Assembly: GCF_008831285.2 (NCBI RefSeq)
Contig: NC_045138.2
Span: forward strand, 43,827,115-43,891,114
Length of the DNA: 64,000 nucleotides
Reading direction: 5' to 3'
Source of the DNA: Nymphaea colorata
Taxonomy: Eukaryota > Streptophyta > Magnoliopsida > Nymphaeales > Nymphaeaceae
The stretch's first letter is position 1, and every line of letters begins with the position of its first letter. The position numbers and the translations under genes were made by a program. A model generated the notes under the pieces. The model was not told the DNA's origin, searched no databases, and saw only the letters and a program-made list of their open reading frames with translations. Below, piece after piece: positions 42,053 to 52,995 of the stretch.

Positions 42053-43850
42053 CTGATATGTGCTTAGGAAAGTATAGTGTCTTGGTTTATCGGTCAAGTT
42101 GCTCTTGGAGCTACTCGTTTTCTGTTGTTCTTAAATTATGATCATCATGGTCTGGTTCCTTAACACACCTGGCATCCACGGTCTGTCTGATAAGTCATGC
42201 TACAAGTACTTAGAACTTCCTGTGCTGTAGTTGCTTCATCATTAGATTCTACTTTTATAGCTATTTGGAATTCAGAAACTGTCCTGACTGACCAGTGAAA
42301 GGTTTTGGTTCATCAGCTTCAGAATCTTCAGCTCCAAAATGGGCCTTGTATGCATATTATATTTGACCTTCATAGGAAGTCTATCTATTCCACACCAGAA
42401 AATATTTTTATCTGCATGAATGAAAGCAGATTGAGTTTATTTGACCTATTACAGAAAAAATAATGAAATATGGAAAAGAATGTACCATATGCTTTTTCCT
42501 CTAAAGCCAAATCCATCTTAGATCTTGAAGATGCAGCATATGAGCTTGCCATCAACATGGATCTCGGTCGCCTCTACCTGCAGCACAGCGTCTCTCTTGC
42601 ACAGACAACCTAATGTCAGCCTGCAAGATAATTCAGTGTAAAGTGAGGATTGCCACATAACTGTCCTTTCGTGTGCATGTTTGCCTGCATTGCTCTAACC
42701 AGTTTACCACCAATGGTTGGCCATTAAGACTTAGATTTTGAGGTGAATCTTATATTCTCGTGCTGCAGCTGGTATTTATTTTTTATGCACGAATTGTTCA
42801 ATCTCCTCTGCTATCGCCAAGCTTTGCTCTCTATAAGTGGAGTGCCTCTTCTCCCTTCTCTGCCAGATCAGTTCTTGAACCCTGCACGTTTTACTAGTCC
42901 GTCGTACCATCACAATGCCAGGGGATAACCTCCCAATGGTTTTCTCAGCAAAGACAAATTCATGTTCTTGCTGAAGTATCAAAAGCCTTTAGCAGCCTGG
43001 TGGGAGGCTTTAATGAACTGTCAGCACGTTCCTGTGTTCTTGATCGCAAGATAACACTCCTTTAGAGACTGTTGTAAGATAATGTCTAGCTTATTGATTT
43101 GAAAGAGGGAGGGGTTGCGGTTTGGGTGGGGTACTACCTCATATTTGAAATCCATGGATCTGATGTATATCTAACATAGAATGTTTTTGGTAATGTGGAA
43201 AAGATCCATAGTAAAATTCATGGTTTCATTAAACTAAGTATCTTATAAGATCTACACTTAAGATCCTTATCTTAGCTTTTTATATTAAGCAAAGATCAGA
43301 TTTAAAATTGGAAAGGGGAGGATTTAATCTTTAATCTGTTATTCTCAAATTTTGTGGATTTTAGATCAGGGACAACTAAATGCACCTTGAGAGTAGGATG
43401 GAATATCACAATTGTGTTCTTGCAACTAAAACTCAAAATCTGTTTCATAAATAGAATAAATTAACCAGATTTGGATTATTTGGATCAAATATGGCAAACT
43501 CTTGCGCATCTTTCACAAGTGCAACTTTGTACTTTTTGCTGCAAATGAGGCAAACAATTTCTCCTCTTCAGGCATGGGCTGGTAAACTTATCATGAGCAA
43601 TTCCAAGCTAAAGCTTGCTAATGACAAATCTATGGAAGTACGGCATCAGCACCTCAACTTGGAGGTTACAAAAACAATTCAAATATTTGGGTAATTTTGG
43701 GTAACTGACAACATTAAAAGGAATAAAAAAAATACATAAAAAATCGTGCTTAGAAATAATGCATTATTAAAATTTCTCATGCTTAGATGTTGCTATTCCT
43801 GGAGTTCAAACATGCAGTCCCCATAACCACCCCGTCCAGAGGTATCAAGG
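42053..43850. other. Helicase 3' flank, no further gene seen
   Basis: This contains the 3' UTR of the helicase and AT-rich spacer. The - strand frame at 42776-42982 has no family resemblance that I recognise. Confidence 0.4.
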
Positions 43851-44190
43851 GAGGTGAAATCAATGCGGTCGAGTTCTCCCCATTCAGCTTTCTCTTTCCA
43901 AGGTCTTTTTGGACTTCACTATCTCATTGTCTACACAACTTGTAACCACGCTTTGTTTCCATTCACAAAGAGTTTTCCAAACTATTCAGCAAATGTCAAA
44001 ATCTTCAAAATACTCGACATATTGAGATTGGCTTTGCAATGCTGTTAGAAGCTGCCAATAGCTTCTTGATCAATTGTTGACACTCCGTTCTCCCATAGTT
44101 TGCGCCTCAGAATATGTTTCTTTTGTAACCAGGCGCCATGGCATCGTGGAAGATATTCAATTATAGTTCTTAATTATCAAAACACCTCCA

Positions 44191-44580
44191 TCACTCCCAT
44201 GCGATAGTTAACATGTTTGCATTAGCTGTATCCAAGAATGGATGCCCAAGGATAATAGGCATCTGATGGATGTCAATCATGTCATCCACACCCTTCATGT
44301 CTAGTATGATAAAGTCTATAAGGAAATAGAAGTCTTCCACCCCGACTAAAATGACTTTAAGAATTCCAAGTGGGAACTTAATAGACCAGCCTAGCAACTA
44401 CGTACATGGCAAAGAAGTTGGCTTCATATTTTTTTTGCATCATAAAAGAACCCAAGCAAATTTTTCACACTTGCGTTAAATCAAGCTTGGAGCGCTCTAC
44501 AGTGATTTTATCTATCATGCATGAGATGATGGGTGCCCCTGGATCCTTGAGCTTGGGTGGAGTTTAGTGTTTGAGCACTA
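44191..44580 (-). pseudogene. Ty3/gypsy protease remnant (Athila/Tat-like)
   Basis: The - strand reads PPKLKDPGAPIISCMI, then ERSKLDLTQ where the family has the protease active site, then after a break SIKFPLGILKVILVGV, FYFLIDFIILDM and MPIILGHPFLDTANA. The segment order matches the gag-protease region of plant Athila/Tat gypsy elements. Active-site residues are lost and stops are present. Downstream - strand sequence to ~43850 may be further remnant. Confidence 0.75.
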
Positions 44581-45378
44581 GACTCATGTGTTTATGAGAT
44601 ATACTTTCTTAAGTCCACCACACCTCTTCTTCTTCTTTTCTACATATACAATTATTTTGGGAATCGTGCATACGTAGGATCTTGCTAAATCACCTCGAGA
44701 AATGGGCATAGTAGGGAAACTTGTGAATTGGGGTCAGATGGACTGATCACCAAGTGAACTTTCATACTATATTTTCACTTTGTAAAATTGCATTTAATCA
44801 CTGAATCAAAAATTTCATTCATTAACATCAAATTATTAAAGTAAAAGGATAATATACTATAAATCAACCTAAGTGCTTAATAAAGCATACATGGTTAAAT
44901 GAGAAATTGGATAGACTAAAATGGGAATAGACCAATTTAGTTTAAAACAGTCAGTTCGTAGGATCCAATTCTGATTCTTCAAGTACTCTAGCGCTATATG
45001 GGTCAAGTCTGGGTTCACGGGCTCACGGCCCGGTATATAGTCGATCCAAGCCAACTTGGGTAGTATATGAAAGAGGCTACATTGATAGTTTAAGACAACG
45101 CATGTATTCATTTTTGTATATAAGTGTGTGTGATTTCTTGGTACTCTTGGTTTTCAGATCTTTGCTGGTACCCTAGAGGGCAAAGGATTTAGCTAGTTTG
45201 CTGTCCTACTTTGAAGGCTCCACCTTTTGTTATTTCTCTTTTTCTGGTTTCTGCAAACTCAAGTGTGAACACTCAAAATTTTTAGAACTTTAAATGATTA
45301 TTTTACCCTTCACACTAGGATTTCTAATCACAAGAACATGGTTACTTTTGAACCAAACAAGCACAATTCATTTCAGCG
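44581..45378. other. Spacer upstream of bL12m
   Basis: AT-rich sequence without a recognisable gene. Its right end should hold the bL12m promoter, but I could not fix a TATA box or start site. Confidence 0.4.
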
Positions 45379-45585
45379 TTGAGCACACGACTGTGTGTTC
45401 TTGGTGTCCATATGGGCCAGGAAGAGAGTAAACTTCCCGATCTCACTGTAAGGTTCGTGTACAAGCAGAGTTCGGGTTACAGATCGGAGACAAACCGATC
45501 CATTTGCGTTTCTTCTTCGCTTCTTTCTTTTTCCCGTCTTGCTTTTTCAACTGCGCGGTGGAGAGCGGGCGGTTCACGAGTCACG

Positions 45586-46161
45586 ATGAGTAGAATCTAC
45601 TCTGCGAGGGCCTTGCTCTCGTCGGCGGCAGCATCTTCCTGGCGAGTTCGCCTGCTTGCTACCCGCAGCAACTTCCCCGACGCCAAGACCTACAAGCCCA
45701 AACGCTACAAGCTGCCGCCCTTTTACGACCCCTACGGCTCGCGGCCCCCTCCCTCCGACAAGGTCCTCCGCCTCGCCGAACGCATAGCATCTCTCTGCCC
45801 CCAGGAGCTCGAGCAGTTCGGCCCTTCCCTCAGTGAGCGCATTCGTGCACCCTGCCTCCTCCACGTATCCGGCTCCGAAGCTGCCGCTGCCGCTGGGGGA
45901 ACGGCCGCATCTGACGCCGGTGAGGAGAAGAAGGCGGCCGTGGAGAAGACGGCTTTCGACGTCAAGCTGGAGAAGTTCGACGCGGCCGCGAAGATCAAGG
46001 TTATAAAAGAGGTTAGGGCGTTCACCAATTTGGGGCTGAAGGAAGCGAAGGAGCTCGTAGAGAAGGCACCCGTTGTGTTGAAGCAGGGCGTCAGCAAGGA
46101 AGAGGCCAACGACATCTTGGAGAAGATCAAGAGCGCGGGCGGGGTAGCCGTGATGGAGTGA
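45586..46161 (+). CDS. Mitochondrial ribosomal protein bL12m (L7/L12 family)
   Basis: 191 residues, a single exon. The open frame extends 69 codons upstream, but [19 protein letters not shown] is the typical start: a serine/alanine/arginine-rich mitochondrial targeting peptide. Next come [18 protein letters not shown] and the N-terminal dimerisation helices ([19 protein letters not shown]). An alanine/glutamate-rich hinge follows, then the conserved C-terminal domain ([39 protein letters not shown]). bL12 forms the stalk of the large subunit and recruits translation factors. Local GC is far above the flanks. Copia-3 sits about 0.4 kb downstream. Confidence 0.93.
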   Translation: MSRIYSARALLSSAAASSWRVRLLATRSNFPDAKTYKPKRYKLPPFYDPYGSRPPPSDKVLRLAERIASLCPQELEQFGPSLSERIRAPCLLHVSGSEAAAAAGGTAASDAGEEKKAAVEKTAFDVKLEKFDAAAKIKVIKEVRAFTNLGLKEAKELVEKAPVVLKQGVSKEEANDILEKIKSAGGVAVME

Positions 46162-46563
46162 AGCTATCTTCGAGCAGGGCAGATGTTCGTCCCAACTGGT
46201 TTCTGAGTTCCCATAGTGCTTTGAATTGTTTGAAATTCAAGCAAATTATTTCGGTTGTTTCTTGATCAGTTGCTGTGGCTTGTAATGATGACATGGTCGT
46301 TTTTTCGCCTACTGATCGAGAAATTTAAATTGATTAAATGGATTGGAAATTGAGGATTTTGTCGAGGAACTGCCGGAGTTTCCTTTTTCTTTAGAATGCA
46401 GGGATATAATTGAGGGCAATGGAGTTTTGGTTCTTCTTCCATCAACTATTTCTACATTGTGGACAAGTTGGTGCGACGGCATTTTTGCCTCTCGTCATTA
46501 TTAGTGACAGCAGGATGGCTCCTATCGTGGATTTTATCATTGTGAAACTTCTAATAATCAAAG
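46162..46563 (+). other. bL12m 3' flank / UTR
   Basis: AT-rich with no frame. It probably contains the 3' UTR and polyadenylation region. It is cut from its original continuation at 51614 by the copia-3 insertion. Confidence 0.5.
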
Positions 46564-46568
46564 TTATG

Positions 46569-46875
46569 TGTTAAGTTATGAGGCTCTTAGCAATTAAGTT
46601 CAGCCTAGCCACTAATTCTGAATTTATTAGCAGGCTGTTTTGGATCAAGAGTCTAGAAGGTTCTCACATTATGCGATTACGTTTTAACAGAATTGGTTTT
46701 ATATTCTGATTTTTTTTGTTTTTCATTATAATTCATTATTCTTGTATCGATGCTCCATAAAAGAGTGTTCATAGCCCTCAACTGTTGTGTGAATAATATA
46801 TCTCACCTCTTTCTGTGCGTTTCCTTTTTCTCTACTTTGTTCTGCTCAGTTCTGCCCCATTGCAGTTTATTTACA
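46569..46875 (+). repeat. 5' LTR of copia-3
   Basis: 307 bp, TGTTAAGTTATGAGG to GTTTATTTACA. Confidence 0.92.
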
Positions 46876-46895
46876 TGGTATCAGAGCATTGATCC

Positions 46896-48959
46896 ATGGC
46901 AAACGCACAAATGCCTCCTGTCCAACCAATTTCTGAAGCTGCAACAGAAATCAATTCTGTCGACTTCTCAAGCCCCTTTTTCCTGCATCACTCGGACAAC
47001 CCTGGGACTGTATTGGTCTCTCAACTTCTGACGGGTGAGAACTATGCAACTTGGAGCCGTGCAATGCTCATGGCTCTCTCAGCCAAGAACAAGACCTCGT
47101 TTGTAGATGGCAGCCTTCCTCAACCGAAAATCATGGCACCTGAGTATTGTCTGTGGAATCGCTGCAATCACATGGTACTTTCCTGGCTCTTAAATTTCAT
47201 TTCTCCTGATCTTATGCACAGTGTTATATATGCCTCAACGGCAGTAGAAGTCTGGAACGACCTCAAAGAAAGATTCACCCAAAGCACTGCTCCTAGAAAA
47301 TACCAAATCAAATCTGCCATCTCTCGACTGAATCAGGAATCTATGACTGTTGCTGTCTACTATACCAAGTTGAAAGCATTGTGGGACGAGCTAGACTCTT
47401 ATGATATTTTACCTAACTGTTCATGTGGTGCTCTGAGTAAAATATTTGTCAAGCAGCAAGAAGACAAAGTCATTCAGTTTCTCATGGGTCTGAATGACTC
47501 CTACAACACAATCCGTGGTCAGATCATTTTAATCGACCCTCTGCCATCAATCTCTAAAGTTTACTCACTGGTTCTCCAAGAGGAGAAGCAGCGTGAAGCG
47601 AGAAACTCCTTCAATCCTGTCGAACATGTGAGCTTGCTGTCAAATTCAAACAATAGATCAATGAGAAGCAAAGGGATCAGGAAGAACCAATACTTCTGCA
47701 CATACTGTCACATCACTGGACACACAAGAGACCGTTGCTTCAAATTAGTGGGCTATCCCACAAACCCAAAAGGAACAAAGCTGAGGGCTGACAAGGGTGC
47801 GACTGCGAACAACGTTGTTGATTCAGAAAAGAACGGTGGATATGGTACTACATCCAATGCTGCTGGTTCATCTCAAATTGGCATTGAAGCTGCCAAAGAG
47901 CCTGCCCAATCCCTGACTATTGATGAGTGTATCAAAATTAGGCAACTCCTGAAAGACAATTTTCTACCTCAAGTAAACTTTGCAGGTATGTCTCTTCATC
48001 AAACCAATTCTTGGATCGTTGATAGTGGTGCAACCGACCACATGTCATCTTCGTTAGAACTGATGTCCAACGTCACTCCTTTGACTACTCTGTTTCCTAT
48101 TCGATTACCTAATGATAAAATCATCTTTGCAACTCATATAGGTCAGGCTGTCCTTTCGCCCAGTTTAACACTTGACAATGTTTATTTCTTGCCTCACTTC
48201 AAATTCAATCTAATTTCTGTAAACAAACTTGTCAAACAGCTTGATTGCCTTATTACCTTCTCTGGTGAGTGTTGCTTTTTGCAGGACCAGAACTCCATGA
48301 TGAAGACTGGTCTGGGTGACTTGCGGAATGGACTATATGTTGCAAATTTCCTCAACAACTCCTTGAACTCTATGGCCTTCCATAGTAGTAGGTTCATCTC
48401 ACCAGAAACGTGGCACATAAGGCTAGGACACCCGTCAATATCCAAAGGCCATCCCTTCTTGAAATGTGACTCTGGTATTGAGCAGTTGAACAAGCATTGT
48501 GACACTTGTAAACTGGCAAAACAGACCAGATTACCTTTTAACTCAAGTGAAACTGTTTCTACTGCAATCTTTGAACTTGTCCACTGCGATATTTGGGGTC
48601 CATACACTGAAGCATCACACTCTGGTGCAAAATACTTTCTGACTTTGGTTGATGATTTCTCCCGTGCTGTGTGGGTCTTCCTTATGAAACACAAAAGTGA
48701 GACTTCCTATCATCTGAAAAATTTTATAAACTTGAGCAAAAATCAGTTCAGCGCCAATGTACTGAAAATCAGATCAGACAATGGCACTGAATTTTTTTCT
48801 GACAATCTGAAAATTTTCTTACTTGAAAAAGGGATTGAACATCATCATTCATGTGTTTATACCCCTCAACAGAACGGTGTTGTCGAAAGGAAACATCGAC
48901 ACATTCTTGATGTTGCGCGAGCACTAAAATTCCAATCAAGTGTTCTGCTAATCTTCTAG
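46896..48959 (+). pseudogene. copia-3 Gag, protease and integrase up to a nonsense codon
   Basis: Start ATG at 46896, 20 bases after the LTR. Gag carries LLTGENYATWSRAMLMAL and the CCHC knuckle CTYCHITGHTRDRC. Protease has [14 protein letters not shown]; integrase has HCDIWGPYTEA, RSDNGTEFFS and QNGVVERKHRH. The frame stops at TAG (48957-48959) just after the integrase core. The same frame reopens at once with DECVLTAVYLINRTPS, so the break is a single nonsense codon. The N-terminal style is that of RE1-like copias. Confidence 0.9.
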
Positions 48960-50425
48960 GATGAGTGTGTTCTCACAGCAGTATACCTAATAAATAGAAC
49001 ACCATCCTTGTTACTACAGAACAAAACACCATATGAAATCTTAATGGGAAAGAAACCAGAATATTCTCACCGCAGATCTTTTGGTTGTCTTTGCTATGCA
49101 ACTAACATTTATCCCAAATCCAAGTTTGATCCGAGAGCCATCCGATGCATTTTCTTGGGCTATCCTCAGGGACAAAAAGCCTACAAGGTGTGTGATTTGC
49201 AAACCAAAAGAGTTTTCACTAGTCATGATGTTATATTTTATGAAAATATATTCCCATTTAAACTTGTTGCAAAACCACAAGTATCACCTGTTATTCCACT
49301 GCCTCTTACAGATGATCACATGGAGACAATTGATGGTCGTTTAGACACCAATAACCCAAGGGCCCAACCACCTCAGTATGACACAACTTTCCCTTCATCA
49401 GAATCACATTCTCAATTACATAACCAAAACCATCATGATATCGACTCCATCGAAAACCCTCAAGCTGTGGGAACTGAAACTGAACCTGAACCAAACTCAT
49501 TAACACATCCTAATACTGCCCAACCTTGTGAACTGAGACGCTCCACCAGGCTACGCAGACAATCAGTACTCGTGAGAGATTTTTACTGCAATGCAACTGT
49601 CCTAAAGTCACTCAACCAATCTTCATCTGGAAATCGGTCTAGCACAAGGTATCCTCTCTCCAACTCATTATCTTTCTCTAATTTGTCTGATTGTCATACT
49701 ACCTACCTTTTAAATATCTCTCGCTACACCGAACCTTCATCCTACAGTCAAGCAATACAAGACTCTAGGTGGACAAATGCTATGCGAGATGAACTAAAAG
49801 CATTGGAGAGCAACAATACCTGGACACTCACTCAACTGCCAGAAGGTGCCAAACTGATTCCCTGCAAATGGATATATCGCATCAAATATAAATCAAATGG
49901 AGAAATAGCGCGATTCAAGGCCAGATTAGTGGCAAAGGGCTTTGCACAGATTGAAGGAATTGATTACGATGAAACATACGCTCCCGTAGCAAAATTGACA
50001 ACTGTACGATGCCTGCTATCAGTAGCTGCAAAGAGAAATTGGCTGCTTCATCAAATGGATGTATACAACGCCTTTTTAAATGGAGATCTTGAAGAAGATA
50101 TATACATGATGTTGCCGCCAGGGTATGGCAGCAAAAAGGAAAATAGAATTTGCAAACTGAACAAGTCCATCTATGAACTCAAACAAACTCCCCGCAATTG
50201 GTTTGCCAAATTCTCTTCAGCCATTGCCACATATGGTTTCAAGCAATCGAAAAGTGATTATTCGTTGTTCACATTGCATCAAAGGTCAGTGTTCTTAGTT
50301 GTGCTGGTATATGTAGATGACTTAATCATTGCAGGAAATGATCAAGGAAGAATTGATGACTTCAAGAATTATTTGAACCAACAATTTCGTATGAAAGACT
50401 TGGGTACCCTTAAATACTTCCTAGA
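48960..50425 (+). pseudogene. copia-3 integrase end and reverse transcriptase
   Basis: This continues the frame of the upstream part. It has the integrase C-terminal region (FGCLCYATN; FLGYPQGQKAYKV), then RT with WIYRIKYKSNGEIARFKARL, MDVYNAFLNGDLEEDIYM and VLVYVDDLIIAGND. A one-base loss near 50425, after LGTLKYFL, moves the remaining homology to another frame. Confidence 0.88.
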
Positions 50426-51279
50426 TTGGAACTGTCTCGCTCCAAGCAGGGAATCTTCCTTTCACAAAGAAAATACACATGCGACATTTTAGATGAAGCT
50501 GGATTGATCAATGCTAAGCCAACTGATATACCAATGCAGTTCAAACAGAACCTGTCAGCAAGCTGTGGAGAACCCCTAAAAGATGGCTCAACATTTAGAA
50601 GATTGGTTGGGCGTTTGATCTATCTGACCATTACCAGGCCCGACATCATGTTTGTTGTACACTCACTCAGTCGCCATATGCAAAATCCCACCACAGTTCA
50701 TTTCAACTCAGCACTCAAGGTCTTACGCTACCTCAAGAACAGTCCTGGACAAGGTCTTCTTTTCTCAAGCAATGACAATGATCAGATAATTGCTTATTGC
50801 GATGCTGATTGGGCAGCATGCAAAGACACTCGTCGATCCATTACTGGGTATCCATTACTGGGTATTGTGTCTTCCTGGGCCAAAGTCTTGTCTCATGGAA
50901 GACCAAAAAACAGCACACCATCTCAAGGTCATCAGCTGAAGCTGAATACAGGTCTCTAGCCAATGTGTGTTGTGAAGTTCTGTGGTTAAAAAATCTTCTG
51001 TCAGACCTAAAAGTTACACAATCTTCTCCAGTCTTGCTAATGTGTGACAATAAATCAGCCATACAAATGGCAGCCAATCCTGTGCATCACGAAAGGACCA
51101 AACATGTTGAGTTGGACTGTCACTTAGTCCGTGACTTGGTGAAAAACAAAACTGTAGCAACCAAGTATATACCTTCTAACTTGCAAGTGGCAGATTTATT
51201 TACCAAGGCTCTCCCAAAGGACAGATTCATGTTTCTAAGAGGCAAACTGGGCATGAGCAATCTCCATGCACCAGTTTGA
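50426..51279 (+). pseudogene. copia-3 RT end and RNase H, split by a 14-bp duplication
   Basis: Homology resumes with LSQRKYTCDIL and RLVGRLIYLTITRPD, and the RNase H start AYCDADWAACKDTRRS. ATCCATTACTGGGT is then repeated back to back (50836-50849, 50850-50863), which shifts the frame. The rest reads [41 protein letters not shown] and ends TGA at 51277-51279, directly before the polypurine tract. Confidence 0.88.
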
Positions 51280-51287
51280 AGGGGGTG

Positions 51288-51608
51288 TGTTAAGTTATGA
51301 GGCTCTTAGCAATTAAGTTCAGCCTAGCCACTAATTCTGAATTTATTAGCAGGCTGTTTTGGATCAAGAGTCTAGAAGGTTCTCACCTTATGCGAAGACA
51401 GCTAAGTGGTTACGTTTTAATAGAATTGGTTTTATATTCTGATTTTTTCTGTTTTTCATTATAATTCATTATTCTTGTATCGATGCTCCATAAAAGAGTG
51501 TTCATAGCCCTCAACTGTTGTGTGAATAATATATCTCACCTCTTTCTGTGCGTTTCCTTTTTCTCTACTTTGTTCTGCTCTGTTCTGCCCCATTGCAGTT
51601 TATTCACA
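51288..51608 (+). repeat. 3' LTR of copia-3
   Basis: 321 bp, TGTTAAGTTATGAGG to GTTTATTCACA. It is 14 bases longer than the 5' copy because of one indel near 51395-51410. Confidence 0.92.
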
Positions 51609-51613
51609 TTATG

Positions 51614-52995
51614 CTTGGCTATGTTAAGTTGGCTACGAATTCGAACTGTATGAATGGATTCCTACAAAGTTCTTGAGGAGGTTATTTGTTTTAACTCTGC
51701 TCCCTTTGAGAACTTCTGGTCTATGGGGCCGTAGACGAGAAGCTCTCTAGTGAGAGACAACGCTGCCAATAACAGTCAGTGTTGTCGGCCTCACGGAGCA
51801 GAGAACCTTACAAGAGCAGAAGGGAAAAACATATACCTTGATAAACATATACCTTGATTGGGATTTTTAACCCCTCTCTTACAACCGTGAAATACACTGT
51901 GATTAAATGCACCTGCTTCATCCTGTTGCCTTGTGTGCCTTTTTTTTTTATCTGATGTAGCCCACGAGCTTTAAAACAGAGCGACGAAAATTGTTCAATG
52001 GTTGAGGGCTTTTGGTTCCTGCCATTCTCAAATCTTTCACCTCTAATAACCCACTTTCTTGTAAAACCTCGACTCCTCTGCTCCTGCCTTCTCTGCCGAC
52101 GAGCAGCATTCGCCCGATTGTCTGGAACCAGTCCTCTCTTTGTGTTGGTGGTAGAGAGGCAATTTTGGTTGGACGCCTTGCAGACCTCCTCCTGTCGTTC
52201 TTTTGAAGTCTGCTGGTTCACTCTTGTCTCAACAAAAACAGAGACTGTGGAAGCCATTTACATTGAGCTTCCACTTTTGGGAGGTTGTCTTCCTCAAAGA
52301 AAAGAGAAGCAGCACAAAGGAGACTGCGGCCGAAATCACCGTGCAGTGCGGTGGAAATAGAGGAGGACGGCCTTCTCTTAGTGGCGGTGGTGGTAGATGG
52401 GCAGAGGCAGCATTGGTGACGCGGGAGGCGAAACCCTCTGTTAGGGTTCCACGAGAGGAAAGAGGAAGCTCGAGAGGAGAGAGAAAAACAAGCGTAAAAT
52501 GAGGAAGAACGAGGGACAGGTTGCTTTTATAGTCAAAATTTATTACAAATTTAGACCACCTCATTAGCAAAATGTTTTAAAACGCTATCAGACTTAGTAG
52601 GAATTAAAGCCGCAATATTTTTGCTAAAAAGTTTTTCAAAAAGAGGCTCACGAAAGATATTTTCATCAGGAACTTTATATGAAATTTCTTGTGGGCACCC
52701 TCAGAGTTATTATAAATTGCTATAAGAGGGTTCCGAAAAAATATTTTACAATTTCAACAAAAAACCATGCTTTTATGCAAAAATACGTATAGCACCCTCT
52801 AACTTGTTAAACGGTGGAGAAAGAGGGTTCTGAAATAAACTCTGAAAAGAGAGATGAGAGATGCATGTTCTAAATTTTAATCTAAAGTCTTCTTGTTCTA
52901 AATATTGTTATTGTTTTAGAATGTTATATGAGATTTTTGATGTGATATTCATTGTGATGTTTTTTCTTTTTTTACTGTTCTTTACTTGTCATGAA
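51614..52995. other. Spacer; possible - strand promoter and leader
   Basis: Read on the - strand, a TATA-like ACTATAAAAGC (around 52525-52535) is followed by CT-rich leader-like sequence and a GC-richer stretch, then a 149-codon frame (52257-51808) starting MASTVSVFVETRVNQQ. I do not recognise the product. This could be the 5' end of a gene, an LTR, or chance. A TATACCTTGAT duplication occurs near 51833-51857. Confidence 0.3.

Larger units (their letters stand above)
46569..51608 (+). mobile_element. Ty1/copia retrotransposon with three coding breaks (copia-3)
   Basis: LTRs at 46569-46875 (307 bp) and 51288-51608 (321 bp), with a perfect target duplication TTATG (46564-46568 and 51609-51613). 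Primer site TGGTATCAGAGC directly follows the LTR; polypurine tract GAAGGGGG precedes the second. The LTRs differ by about five substitutions and a 14-base indel (AGACAGCTAAGTGG, present only in the 3' copy). Coding is broken by a nonsense codon, a one-base loss and a 14-base duplication. Confidence 0.95.

Noticed and set aside
45379-45585. 69-codon N-terminal extension of bL12m
   Set aside because: It reads into the leader. The ATG at 45586 gives a normal targeting peptide and the usual family length.
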